DNA from: Micavibrio aeruginosavorus
GTDB taxonomy: Bacteria > Pseudomonadota > Alphaproteobacteria > Micavibrionales > Micavibrionaceae
Direction: 5' to 3'
Length of the DNA: 64,000 bases
NCBI GenBank assembly: GCA_016432265.1
Contig: CP066681.1
Coordinates: 1 to 64,000, forward strand
Position 1 is the stretch's first letter; each line of letters begins with the position of its first letter. Positions 23,682 to 32,845 of the stretch are shown piece by piece. The notes under the pieces were generated by a model that saw only the letters and a list, made by a program, of their open reading frames with translations, was not told where the DNA came from and ran no database searches. A program made the translations under genes and the position numbers.

Positions 23682-24359
23682 ATGAGACATTCCGAAAGCG
23701 GCAACGCCATCTTCTATATCTTTGTCGCCATCGTTCTGCTGGCTGCACTTTCCTTCGCCGTCGCCGAGGGCAGTCGCTCAAGCGGAAAGACGCTTAGCGA
23801 GGATCGTGCGCGACTGGCCGCATCGGAGATTATTTCGTACGGCGATGCCGTCAACAAAGCTGTGGGCATGCTGCGCCTGCGCGGGATTGCCGCCACGGAT
23901 ATAAGCTTTGCTCACCCCGATGCCGACGTTGGCTACGGCACCTACGGCACAACGCCGACAGCAGAAGTCTTTCACCCCGAAGGCGGTGGTGTCACCTATC
24001 GCCTGCCCCCGGATCTCGGGATTGCAACCGCCGGAACGGCCTATTTGTTCACTGGCAGCAATCAGGTCGAGAATATGGGGTCGGTTTGCGGCACAGCCGC
24101 ATGCAGCGATTTGCTGCTGTTGTTGCCCGATGTCAAGCTGGAGGTCTGTCAGATCATAAACGTCATTCTCGGCTATAGCGACAAAAACGCCGTGCCCGTC
24201 ACCGACAGTGATACCGATCTGACATTATTCGCCGGCACATTCACGAACATCGAAACGTTGAGCGATGAAGATCCGCTGCTGGCGTCGCGCGCCGCTGGCT
24301 GTTATCAGGATTTAAACACGTCAAATTACATATACTATCAGGTTCTGCTGGCGCGCTGA
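23682..24359 (+). CDS. Membrane-anchored protein with pseudopilin-like N-terminus
   Basis: The 225-residue product begins MRHSESGNAIFYIFVAIVLLAALSFAVAEGSR: a short polar lead with glycine then a single hydrophobic helix (about residues 9-30), as in type IV pilin-like and Tad-type pseudopilins. The remaining 190 residues are extracytoplasmic in character (acidic, Thr/Gly-rich) with cysteines in SVCGTAACSD, LEVCQIIN and AAGCYQD that could form disulfides. There is no prepilin peptidase or assembly ATPase nearby, so its processing is inference. The convergent cysS stop lies 14 bp away. Confidence 0.6.
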   Translation: MRHSESGNAIFYIFVAIVLLAALSFAVAEGSRSSGKTLSEDRARLAASEIISYGDAVNKAVGMLRLRGIAATDISFAHPDADVGYGTYGTTPTAEVFHPEGGGVTYRLPPDLGIATAGTAYLFTGSNQVENMGSVCGTAACSDLLLLLPDVKLEVCQIINVILGYSDKNAVPVTDSDTDLTLFAGTFTNIETLSDEDPLLASRAAGCYQDLNTSNYIYYQVLLAR

Positions 24360-24372
24360 TCCTATCAAATCC

Positions 24373-25761
24373 TTACGACGCTTTGCGCCATTTCGTCCCT
24401 TGCGGCGTATCCTCAATTTCAATTCCCATGGCTGAAAGCTCACGACGTATTTCATCAGCGCGGCTGAAGTCCTTGCTTTGCCTCGCCTGCTGGCGTTCCT
24501 GCAGCAACCTTTCAACCACCGCACCATCAACACCGTCCTGCACGCCGTAACCAAGCCACTGGGTTGGATCGGCCTGCAACAACCCCAGAAAATTCCCCGC
24601 TGCCAGAAGCGCTGATTTGATGTGGCGGCGCTGTACGGCATCGGCGCTTGCGACGTCGCGCGCCAGTGCATTCAGTTCGGCGATCGCCTGCGGCGTATTC
24701 AAGTCATCGCACAAGGCCGCCATCACCGCGGGTGGAACATCACCGGCCACAGCCTCTACGTCTTTCAGATCGAAGAGAATGCGATAGTAACGATCAAGCG
24801 TGCTGCGCGCTTGGTTGAGCGCATCGGATGTGAAGCTGAGAGGCGCACGGTAGTGCGCCGATAACAGCGTCAGGCGCAAGACCTCGCCCGGATAGTGGGC
24901 GATCAAATCGTGAACCAGCCGGATATTGCCGATTGATTTCGACATCTTCTCGCCTTCAACGGTGACAAAACCGTTATGCACCCAGTAGCGCGCGAACGCA
25001 GCCAGATCGTCTTCGCGACCGTGGGCGCAGCAGCTTTGCGCAATTTCGTTCTCATGATGCGGGAATTTCAGATCGGCGCCGCCGCCATGGATATCAAACG
25101 GCAGCCCGAGGTGCTTCTCCGCCATCGCCGAACATTCGATGTGCCAACCCGGGCGGCCACGTCCCCACGGCGAAGCCCAGCCCGGCTGATCGGGCGCGCT
25201 GGGCTTCCACAGCACGAAATCAGCCGGATCTTTCTTGAACGGAGACACTTCGACCCGGGCGCCGGCGATCTGATCGTCGCGACTGCGCCCCGAAAGCCCG
25301 CCATAGGCCGGGAACGAAGGCACATGGAACAAGACGTGTCCCTGCGCAGCGTAAGCATGCTTACGCGCAATCAGTTGTTCGATCTGGGCGATCATCTCGC
25401 CGATATGTTCGGTGGCCCGGGGCTGGATATCCGGTTTGACTACGCCCAGCGCCGCCATATCCTCGTTATAGATGGCTTCATAGCGGCGCGTGATCGTATC
25501 AATGTTCTCACCCGTCTGCCGGGCCGCATCCATAATCTTGTCGTCAACATCCGTGATGTTGGATACGTAAGTCACGCAAGGGTAAAGCTGGCGCAAGACC
25601 CGCACTAGCTGGTCGAACACGACCGCCATTCGTCCGTTGCCGATATGGGCGTAGTTATAGACGGTCGGCCCGCAAGCGTAAACGCGGACATGGGCAAGAT
25701 CGGCAGGAACGAAAGTCTCTTTGCGGCCGGTCAGGGTGTTATGCAGGGCGAGTATCGTCAT
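24373..25761 (-). CDS. cysS: Cysteinyl-tRNA synthetase
   Basis: The product (462 residues from the ATG at 25761) has the class I signatures [17 protein letters not shown] (HIGH variant HIGN, first zinc cysteine), [38 protein letters not shown] (zinc ligands and the cysteine-discriminating site) and [10 protein letters not shown] (KMSKS loop). The C-terminal anticodon-binding helix bundle follows. It charges tRNA-Cys. A GTG five codons upstream could also serve as start. Length is as expected. Confidence 0.98.
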   Translation of the reverse strand: MTILALHNTLTGRKETFVPADLAHVRVYACGPTVYNYAHIGNGRMAVVFDQLVRVLRQLYPCVTYVSNITDVDDKIMDAARQTGENIDTITRRYEAIYNEDMAALGVVKPDIQPRATEHIGEMIAQIEQLIARKHAYAAQGHVLFHVPSFPAYGGLSGRSRDDQIAGARVEVSPFKKDPADFVLWKPSAPDQPGWASPWGRGRPGWHIECSAMAEKHLGLPFDIHGGGADLKFPHHENEIAQSCCAHGREDDLAAFARYWVHNGFVTVEGEKMSKSIGNIRLVHDLIAHYPGEVLRLTLLSAHYRAPLSFTSDALNQARSTLDRYYRILFDLKDVEAVAGDVPPAVMAALCDDLNTPQAIAELNALARDVASADAVQRRHIKSALLAAGNFLGLLQADPTQWLGYGVQDGVDGAVVERLLQERQQARQSKDFSRADEIRRELSAMGIEIEDTPQGTKWRKAS

Positions 25762-25827
25762 GATAGCGTCTTTCACTTAAAAATCACGACCCAGAAAACA
25801 TGATTTTCGAGCAATCGGCAATAGCGA

Positions 25828-26721
25828 TCAGAAATGCTGCGGCAGACCGCTGCTGCGCGGCGGTTTGTAGAAAGGCGAAGTCTTGACCATGGCGATCATA
25901 CGCTCCTTGGTGAAGGGCTTCTTCAAGAAGCCAGCCGCTCCCCCTTTAGAAGCCTCGACGATATTCGTTTTAACGGCATCCACACTCAGCATAACCACAT
26001 GCGCCGCCGGATCGATCTTGCGGATGGCCTCCAGAGTCTGGTGGCCGCTGAGGCCCGGCAAGTGAATATCGAGAAACACGACGTCCGGAGCGTGATCCAT
26101 ATAAGAAATAATTGCATCTTCCCCGGTTTTGGCATGAACGATCTCGTAGTCCTTGTTCAGAATGTTGGCAGCAATGGCGGCAGTGAAACGGTCGTCTTCA
26201 ACGATCAGCACCAGCGTATCCTTGCGCCGGTCACGCCGCAACGGCACGGAGCTTACCCGCACCTCATCCGCCATGGTTTCATAAGCCGTCATGCGCCGGG
26301 CAGAGACGAACCGCTCGTCGGCCAAACGCTGGTAGCTGTATATATCCTGGTTGAGACTGCCATAACGGCAGAAACGGCCGCTCAAGTCCCCGGCCAGTTC
26401 GCGGTAAAATTCCTGCAAGGCCTGTTCTTCAATGCCACCGCCGGGATTGGCCAGCAACAGTAAATCGCCATCGGTGAACACATAAAGCGTGGCGTCGCTG
26501 AAATCGACCGCTGCCTTTGCAAGGCGCGTCACCAGCATCTCGCAAGCTTGCCGGTATTCATGCAACCTGCCCCGGATGCGCGTCAGATCCTCGATCATGT
26601 TTTCATGGTTGAGCGTTTCCGATTGGGCGCAGTGGATCGCAAACCAGCTATTCCCGTCCTGCTTCACCTTGTCGAGAAAAGTCAGGAAATGATGTTCGGG
26701 GCTTTCCCGGATCGTCTTCAT
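25828..26721 (-). CDS. Response regulator with N-terminal uncharacterised domain and C-terminal REC domain
   Basis: The product has 297 residues. Residues about 168-290 form a receiver domain: VLIVEDDRFT (E175-D177), VVFLDIHLPGLSG with phospho-acceptor D218, and the conserved lysine in FLKKPFTKERM (about K268). Residues 1-160 are a separate domain with no obvious family, containing DATLYVFTDGDLLLLANPGGG, which faintly recalls a nucleotide-cyclase/GGDEF-like core strand pair. The REC at the C-terminus is unusual for a lone regulator. It is divergent from pyrC with an inverted repeat between them. No kinase is adjacent. Confidence 0.78.
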   Translation of the reverse strand: MKTIRESPEHHFLTFLDKVKQDGNSWFAIHCAQSETLNHENMIEDLTRIRGRLHEYRQACEMLVTRLAKAAVDFSDATLYVFTDGDLLLLANPGGGIEEQALQEFYRELAGDLSGRFCRYGSLNQDIYSYQRLADERFVSARRMTAYETMADEVRVSSVPLRRDRRKDTLVLIVEDDRFTAAIAANILNKDYEIVHAKTGEDAIISYMDHAPDVVFLDIHLPGLSGHQTLEAIRKIDPAAHVVMLSVDAVKTNIVEASKGGAAGFLKKPFTKERMIAMVKTSPFYKPPRSSGLPQHF

Positions 26722-26793
26722 GTCAGCCCATGTCCTTCTTTTTTCTCATTATTTTATGACAACTCTTAATTTTCTGTGTATGGTGGCCGTGAT

Positions 26794-26816
26794 AGCCTTG
26801 TATGATCATAAAGGCT
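26794..26816. repeat. Inverted repeat between the REC gene and the dihydroorotase gene
   Basis: AGCCTT-gt-ATGATCAT-aa-AAGGCT-type symmetry: outer arms AGCCTT/AAGGCT around an inner ATGATCAT palindrome. It lies in the 148-bp divergent intergenic region, 54 bp before the dihydroorotase-like ATG, and could be an operator or a leader hairpin. Confidence 0.4.
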
Positions 26817-26869
26817 TTGACCCGGAGCGGGAATCCCCCTTAATGACTCAAATTTTGAAAGTTTAAGAA

Positions 26870-28264
26870 ATGGCCGAAACTTTTGACCTGATTTTGCGTG
26901 GCGGAACTGCCGTCCTGCCGGGGATGACCCTGGAGGTGGATATCGGCGTGCGCGACGGAAAAATCGCTGCCATAGGCGACCTGGAAGGGGCGGCCGCCGA
27001 CAATGTCATCCCTTGTCGCGGTCTGCACATATTGCCCGGGGTGATCGATACGCAGGTTCACTTCCGCGAACCCGGCGCCACCCATAAGGAAGACATCGAG
27101 CACGGCACCATGGCCGCAGCAGCAGGGGGCGTCACCGCCGTTTTTGAGATGCCCAATACCACACCCCTGACGACCACGCCCGAAACGCTGGCGCAGAAAA
27201 TGGATATCGCCAGCCAAACGGCATATTGCGATTATGCTTTTTACCTCGGCGGCACCGCGATCAATGCGCGCAATCTGCCAGAATGGGAGAACCTGCCCGG
27301 CGTTTGCGGCATCAAGATCTTCATGGGATCATCAACCGGCGATTTGCTTTCCGCGACAGACGATGAAGTGCGTACCGTGCTCGCAAACGGCCATCGTGTC
27401 GTCGCCGTCCATGCCGAGGACGAAATGATGATGAACGAAAACAAAAAAACGATTCTCGGGGACAGCAACAACGTCAACCTGCATCCAGCCTGGCGTTCAC
27501 CGGAATCATGCGTCAGCGCCACAAACCGCTTGCTGCGAATCGCGCGCGACTGCGGCCGCCGCGTCCATGTTCTGCATATTTCAACGGCGGAAGAGCTGGA
27601 TATTCTGGCCCAGAACCGGGACATCGCCACCTGCGAAGTGCTGCCGAATCACCTGACGCTGGCAGCGCCGGAATGTTACGAGCGCCTGGGAACCCGCGCA
27701 CAGCAAAACCCGCCCATCCGCGAACGGCGCCATCAAGACGCCTTGTGGCAAGCGGTGCGAAATGGCCTGATCGATATTCTGGGGTCGGATCACGCCCCTC
27801 ACACGCTTGAGGAGAAAGGCAAAACCTATCCCGCCAGCCCCAGCGGCACGCCAGGCGTGCAAACGCTGGTGCCCGTGATGCTCAACCATGTCAATGAAGG
27901 ACGGCTCACGCTGGAGCGGTTCGTCGACCTGACGGCCTACGGCCCGGCCCGGATCCACCAGATCGCCGGAAAAGGCCGCATTTGCCCTGGTTATGACGCC
28001 GACTTCACCATCGTCGACATGAAGGCCAGAAAGGAAATCACGGCAAAACAACAAAAATCAAAGGCGGGATGGAGCCCCTATGAAGGCATGAAAGTCACAG
28101 GATGGCCTGTGGCAACCATTATCCGAGGTCAGATCGTCATGCAAGACGGGGAAGTCAGCGGTCTGCCCCGCGGCTTGCCTGTACGATTCAAGGAAACGCT
28201 GGCAGGTGAATCAGCCGCCGCGACGATCGTGCCCCTCACCCGGAACCGGCAACAATCCGCATAA
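26870..28264 (+). CDS. pyrC: Dihydroorotase-like amidohydrolase
   Basis: The 464-residue product has the class I dihydroorotase layout. The metal motif reads DTQVHFREPG (60-69), then GIKIFMGSSTG (carboxylated lysine), VVAVHAEDE, VHVLHIS and the catalytic aspartate in LGSDHAPHTLEEKGK. In typical enzymes the first motif is HxH; here the first position is Gln62, leaving His64. The other ligands are present. It should catalyse ring closure of carbamoyl-aspartate in pyrimidine synthesis, but the altered ligand leaves activity open; the TQVH form may be a subfamily trait. pyrF lies 10 kb away; pyrB is not present here. Confidence 0.83.
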   Translation: MAETFDLILRGGTAVLPGMTLEVDIGVRDGKIAAIGDLEGAAADNVIPCRGLHILPGVIDTQVHFREPGATHKEDIEHGTMAAAAGGVTAVFEMPNTTPLTTTPETLAQKMDIASQTAYCDYAFYLGGTAINARNLPEWENLPGVCGIKIFMGSSTGDLLSATDDEVRTVLANGHRVVAVHAEDEMMMNENKKTILGDSNNVNLHPAWRSPESCVSATNRLLRIARDCGRRVHVLHISTAEELDILAQNRDIATCEVLPNHLTLAAPECYERLGTRAQQNPPIRERRHQDALWQAVRNGLIDILGSDHAPHTLEEKGKTYPASPSGTPGVQTLVPVMLNHVNEGRLTLERFVDLTAYGPARIHQIAGKGRICPGYDADFTIVDMKARKEITAKQQKSKAGWSPYEGMKVTGWPVATIIRGQIVMQDGEVSGLPRGLPVRFKETLAGESAAATIVPLTRNRQQSA

Positions 28265-28483
28265 TTTGGCTTTTATTTTAGCATCTTTTGATATACCCTA
28301 AAAATGCATTGTTTTACAGTGCGTTATAAACAATCATACAGGCCGGTTCAGGCCATTTTTAAATATATTCTTAATGACTCGGGCCGTAAAATGGAACTGT
28401 GGGGACTTGTGGTGGGAGAAACTCACGTTTCGCTGCGTTGCGGGTCGAGTAATCAACTGTATCAGGGCAAAATTTAAAGATAC

Positions 28484-30733
28484 ATGACAACTCCGGGTAA
28501 ACAACCGATGGCACGGCCATCACCGTCAGCGCGTGTCCATCATGCCAGCAGTCCGGCATCCGCTGCCCGCACGAAAGGCGCTGCGCGCGCAAGCGCCAGA
28601 CCCGCCGCCTCAGCAAGAAAGTCAGCAACCTTAAGCAACCGCCTGATGCGCTCGCCCGGCGACATTTGGAAAAGCCGCCTCAGTTGGCGTATCACGCTCG
28701 TCGTCTTCCTGACTATCCTGACCGTTCAGGTCGGGATCATGAGCATGACAATCGCCGATTACCGTCAAAAACGTCTTGATGAAATCAGCGAATCGGCCCG
28801 TTCCGCGATTGTGCCGCTGATCGAAGAACGCATTCAGAACCTGCTCACGTCCCCCATCAGTGAAGAGGAAGCCAGGCGCGTGCTGGAGACAACCCGCATT
28901 TCCGGCTTTTCCGTTTATTCTGTCGATTTCAACCTGCTCCGGGCTTACGGCGAACCGTTGGTGACCCGCCTGGCCCTGCAAAACGGCTATCAGGCGAAAA
29001 ACCGTTTGAGCGGCGACGGTACTTCCTATGAAGTGATCTTCCGGCCGCGCAACCTGTTCAGCCGGCCGTTCGTGATCGTAGTGAAAATCGATTCCAGCTC
29101 GGTGCAGCAGCAAGTCTTCGATTATGTCGAACAAAACATTCTGGTGATGCTGCTGATGTCAGCTTTTGTCACCACGGTATTGATGATGGCCCTTGGATAC
29201 TGGCTGCTGGAACCGATCTTGTTCCTGCGTTCAAACCTGATGCGCGCCTCGGAGAACCCCGAGAATCCGCGCGTCGAAAGATCCCCCTTCAACCCGACGG
29301 ATGAAATAGGCAGCGCCATCGATATCGCGCTTTCCCTGATCAAGCAAAACGCAGACAACATCAAGCGAATCAAGAGCGCAGCGCAAGACCAGATTCACAA
29401 ACTTGCCTATTTCGACACGCTGACCAGTTTGCCAAACCGTACCTTGTTCCTGCAGAAGCTGAACGAAATGGCCCGCGCGCAAGGCGCGGAAAATCCGGGC
29501 CGCTACGCCGTAATCGCCCTCGACCTCGATCATTTCAAGGATATCAACGATTCCATGGGCCATAACGTGGGCGATGCCATTCTGCGCGGTGTCGCCAAGC
29601 GTTTGCGCGCCTCGCTGCCGGAGCAAGCGATCGTCGCCCGGTCAGGGGAGGATGAATTCGCCATCACCATGCCGCTTACGGGCAAGGCCATCACATCACG
29701 CGACGTGGCTGATCGCGTGATCGGCGTGATTCGCGCGGAACCCTTCAAAGTCTTTAATGAAAATTTCCAGATACGTTCGTCGATCGGCGTTGCAACCTTC
29801 CCCGATGACGGCGTCGACCCCGATCAGGTGTTGAAACACGCCGACATTGCCCTGAACCGCGCCAAGGAAGACGGGCGCGACACGATCAAGGAATATTCGG
29901 AAGACTACGACCGTGCTGTGCAATTGCGCTTCCAGATGCTGCGCGACCTGCGCGATGCCATGGAAAAGAACCAGTTGCTGCTTTACTACCAGCCACAACT
30001 GGATCTTAAGTCCGGCAAGGTAATTGGCGCCGAAGCTCTTATCCGCTGGTGGAAGCCCGACAGCAGCAAGGAAGGCGGCCATTTTATTTCCCCGGCCGAA
30101 TTTATTCCGATTGCCGAGCAATCAGGGCTGATCGTGCCGATTGGCGAATGGGTCATGAAAACGGCCGTTGAAACAGCCATGGCCTGGCGGCAGGCCGGAT
30201 ATGAAATCCGTATCGCCGTCAACGTATCGGGCGCACAATTCTATCAAAGCGATATCGTCGCTTATACATCGAAGATTCTGCGTGAAAGCGGCCTGCCTCC
30301 GCATCAGCTTGAGCTTGAAGTCACCGAATCTGTATTTATGGAAGACATCCAGCACACCATCACCATCTTGCAAAACCTGCATAATCTGGGTGTCGAGCTT
30401 GCGATTGACGACTTCGGCACAGGTTATTCATCATTGTCTTATCTGCGGCAATTCCCGATCGACCGCCTGAAGATCGATCAATCGTTCATCCGCAACGCCC
30501 TGCAAAACCCGGACGACGCCGCAATCGCCCGCACGATTGTCGCGCTGGGCCACTCCTTGAGTCTGAAAGTCATCGCCGAAGGTGTTGAAACCAAAGAGCA
30601 CGAAGCCTTCCTGCAAGCGCAAAACTGCGACGAAGTGCAAGGATTCCGCTATTCACGACCGATCCCCAAAGATAAATTCGCCGAATTTGCTGCGACTTAT
30701 AACGGCGACATCAACAGCTTCAACATGAATTAA
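28484..30733 (+). CDS. Membrane-bound GGDEF-EAL cyclic di-GMP protein
   Basis: The product has 749 residues. There is a 65-residue basic Ser/Ala/Arg-rich cytoplasmic lead, membrane helix 1 (about 70-90), a periplasmic sensor region, membrane helix 2 (about 219-245), a HAMP-like linker, a GGDEF domain (about 305-465) and an EAL domain (about 485-735). The GGDEF loop is SGEDEF (387-392), changing the first glycine. The EAL domain keeps GAEALIRW, the VTESVF glutamate, DDFGTGYSSL, KIDQSFI and EGVET, so phosphodiesterase activity is likely. The 219-bp leader (28265-28483) is AT-rich without a clear promoter. A bidirectional terminator follows. Confidence 0.95.
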   Translation: MTTPGKQPMARPSPSARVHHASSPASAARTKGAARASARPAASARKSATLSNRLMRSPGDIWKSRLSWRITLVVFLTILTVQVGIMSMTIADYRQKRLDEISESARSAIVPLIEERIQNLLTSPISEEEARRVLETTRISGFSVYSVDFNLLRAYGEPLVTRLALQNGYQAKNRLSGDGTSYEVIFRPRNLFSRPFVIVVKIDSSSVQQQVFDYVEQNILVMLLMSAFVTTVLMMALGYWLLEPILFLRSNLMRASENPENPRVERSPFNPTDEIGSAIDIALSLIKQNADNIKRIKSAAQDQIHKLAYFDTLTSLPNRTLFLQKLNEMARAQGAENPGRYAVIALDLDHFKDINDSMGHNVGDAILRGVAKRLRASLPEQAIVARSGEDEFAITMPLTGKAITSRDVADRVIGVIRAEPFKVFNENFQIRSSIGVATFPDDGVDPDQVLKHADIALNRAKEDGRDTIKEYSEDYDRAVQLRFQMLRDLRDAMEKNQLLLYYQPQLDLKSGKVIGAEALIRWWKPDSSKEGGHFISPAEFIPIAEQSGLIVPIGEWVMKTAVETAMAWRQAGYEIRIAVNVSGAQFYQSDIVAYTSKILRESGLPPHQLELEVTESVFMEDIQHTITILQNLHNLGVELAIDDFGTGYSSLSYLRQFPIDRLKIDQSFIRNALQNPDDAAIARTIVALGHSLSLKVIAEGVETKEHEAFLQAQNCDEVQGFRYSRPIPKDKFAEFAATYNGDINSFNMN

Positions 30734-30747
30734 ACAAGAGAAACAAA

Positions 30748-30767
30748 AAAGCGGCATACCCGCCTTT
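30748..30767. terminator. Bidirectional terminator between convergent genes
   Basis: AAAGCGG-CATAC-CCGC-C-TTT forms a short GC stem (one bulge) between the GGDEF-EAL stop and the stop of the minus-strand gene. Six T follow on the minus strand, with TTTAT on the plus strand, so it is stronger for the minus-strand transcript. Confidence 0.5.
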
Positions 30768-30785
30768 ATCCTCTACATCAAAAGC

Positions 30786-31292
30786 TTAAAAGAACGGCGG
30801 GCGAAAGGCGCTGCCGGAGAAGCCCGCCAACGCGCTCCGCGCGGCGTCAGCTTGTTGCCGCAAGGGGAACGATATCGTATGCGCACAAACCGATTCGATC
30901 TCGCGGTACTTCTGATCGCGCGCAAGTTGATCGTCATTCATCAACAGTAAGCGCCAGTAGGAGGCAAGTTTATTCTCAAAAGCCTCGTAACCTCGCGATT
31001 CGGAGCCCCCTGCGGTTTGGCCTTTGCGTTCGGCAAGCGTCTGTGCGAGCAATGCGCTCAACTGACGAATATTTCGCATGCTGCAATACTCCAGCAAGTC
31101 CTCAAGCGCCAGCATGATATGGCCTTGCGTATCGGCGTCATGACCATACTCACTTGCCATATCCCGCAACATTGACTGTAACGGAGCCGTATCGTACGGC
31201 ATGGTCGTGGCGGCGGCAAAGGCCGCTCCCGCTAACTGGTCATGCAGACCCGCAATCATCTGGTCGCGCTTAAGTAAAAGATCACGTTCCAT
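30786..31292 (-). CDS. Hypothetical helical protein
   Basis: From the ATG at 31292 (AAAGGA seven bases before it) the product is 168 residues; an ATG at 31322 would add ten. It looks wholly alpha-helical, with charged heptad-like stretches (MERDLLLKRDQMIAGLHDQLAG, LASYWRLLLMNDDQLARDQKYREIESV). There is no signal peptide or membrane segment. I do not recognise a family. It is convergent with the GGDEF-EAL gene. Confidence 0.6.
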   Translation of the reverse strand: MERDLLLKRDQMIAGLHDQLAGAAFAAATTMPYDTAPLQSMLRDMASEYGHDADTQGHIMLALEDLLEYCSMRNIRQLSALLAQTLAERKGQTAGGSESRGYEAFENKLASYWRLLLMNDDQLARDQKYREIESVCAHTISFPLRQQADAARSALAGFSGSAFRPPFF

Positions 31293-31419
31293 CCCTGAAT
31301 CCTTTGTGTTTTTTTGCTGCATCCGTAAGCTATCAGCGCCCTGAAAATTATGTCAAACTTAATCGAATCGGCCCTGAAATTTTTTTGCGTTTGCGGCATA
31401 GCTGGTCTATTTAGGCACC

Positions 31420-32769
31420 ATGACACTCGCAACCCCCCTTATTTCCCGGAAATCCGGGCCTTTGACCGGTACCACCAAAATCCCGGGCGACAAATCCATT
31501 TCCCACCGTTCCTTGATGTTCGGCGCGCTGGCCGAAGGCGAAACCATGATCTCCGGCCTTCTGGAAGGCGAGGATGTAATGAACACCGCCGCCGCGATGC
31601 GCGCCCTGGGCGCAAGAATCATCGACGACAGTGACGGGCTGTGGCGGGTGCAAGGGATTGGTATCGGCAACCTGAAGGAACCCACCGACATACTGGATAT
31701 GGGCAATAGCGGCACCTCGACCCGCCTGTTGCTGGGTATCTGTGCCTCGCACGAGTTGAACGCCATTTTCACCGGCGACAAATCCCTGATCAAACGCCCG
31801 ATGAAGCGGGTGATGGAACCCCTCACCCGGATGGGGGCCCAATTTCTTTCACGCGACGGCGGCCGTCTGCCGCTGGCCATCAAAGGCACCGCCGCCGCCA
31901 AAGGAATTGAATACACGCTGCCCGTGGCCTCGGCGCAAGTCAAATCTGCCATCCTGCTCGCGGGCCTGAACGCGCAAGGCACCACGACAGTGATCGAAAG
32001 GCACGCCACGCGCGATCATTCCGAAAACATGCTGCGCCATTTTGGCGTCGATGTTGATATCGCCAAAGCGCCGGAAGGTGAAGCCATCTCGGTCAGGGGA
32101 GGCGCCAAACTGTTGGGATGCGCGGTCGATGTGCCGGGGGATCCATCATCGGGCGCGTTCCCGGCGGTAGCCGCCTGCATCGTGCCGGATTCGGCCATCC
32201 GTCTACAGCGCATTTGCGTCAATCCGCGTCGCGACGGCATTTATAAGACATTAAAAGAAATGGGAGCCGATATCACCTATGTGAAAGTTGAAACCGACGC
32301 CGGAGAGCCCGTCACCGATATCGTCATCCGCTATAACGGCGCGCTCAAGGGGATCGATGTCCCGCCGGAGCGCGTCCCCAGCATGATCGATGAATTCCCG
32401 GTTCTGGCGATGGCGGCGGCCTGCGCCAACGGCGTCACACGCATGACCAACCTCGCCGAACTGCGCATCAAGGAAAGCGACCGTCTGAAGATGATCGCGG
32501 ATGGTCTGATCGCTTGCGGCGTGAAGCTGGAAATGGACGAAGACAGCCTGACCGTATACGGCAATGGCAAACCGCCCCGCGGGGGAGCACTGATCGAAAC
32601 GGCGCTTGATCACCGCATCGCGATGAGTTTTCTGGTATTGGGGCTGGTCAGCGACGAGCCCCTACAGATCGACGACGGCGCCCCGATCCGCACCAGTTTT
32701 CCCAATTTCATCAAGCTGATGAATGAATGCGGGGGCATGATCGAGGCTGCCGAACCGAAAGCGGCCTGA
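31420..32769 (+). CDS. aroA: 3-phosphoshikimate 1-carboxyvinyltransferase (EPSP synthase)
   Basis: The 449-residue product has the family motifs GDKSISHRSLMFGALAEGE near the N-terminus and LDMGNSGTSTRLLLG. GDKSLIKRPMKRVMEPL and RIKESDRLKMIADGL follow, then a closing DHRIAMSFLVLG. It condenses shikimate-3-phosphate with PEP in the chorismate pathway. The alanine-for-glycine-free NSGTSTR loop and SGAFPAVAACIVP segment suggest the class II type common in alphaproteobacteria. It supplies aromatic precursors used by the trp genes further along, and cmk follows after one gene, a common aroA-cmk-rpsA-ihfB order. Confidence 0.97.
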   Translation: MTLATPLISRKSGPLTGTTKIPGDKSISHRSLMFGALAEGETMISGLLEGEDVMNTAAAMRALGARIIDDSDGLWRVQGIGIGNLKEPTDILDMGNSGTSTRLLLGICASHELNAIFTGDKSLIKRPMKRVMEPLTRMGAQFLSRDGGRLPLAIKGTAAAKGIEYTLPVASAQVKSAILLAGLNAQGTTTVIERHATRDHSENMLRHFGVDVDIAKAPEGEAISVRGGAKLLGCAVDVPGDPSSGAFPAVAACIVPDSAIRLQRICVNPRRDGIYKTLKEMGADITYVKVETDAGEPVTDIVIRYNGALKGIDVPPERVPSMIDEFPVLAMAAACANGVTRMTNLAELRIKESDRLKMIADGLIACGVKLEMDEDSLTVYGNGKPPRGGALIETALDHRIAMSFLVLGLVSDEPLQIDDGAPIRTSFPNFIKLMNECGGMIEAAEPKAA

Positions 32770-32777
32770 GATCATTT

Positions 32778-32805
32778 TTGACAAATCAGCGCTGGCGCGT
32801 CTAAT
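32778..32805 (+). promoter_or_regulatory. Promoter upstream of the hypothetical gene at 32846
   Basis: TTGACA (32778-32783), a 16-bp spacer and TCTAAT (32800-32805) match the consensus at eleven of twelve positions and lie 41 bp before the ATG, just after the aroA stop. Confidence 0.6.
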
Positions 32806-32845
32806 CTGCCCCGTTGACATATCAGAAGAACAAACAGGGTCGATC

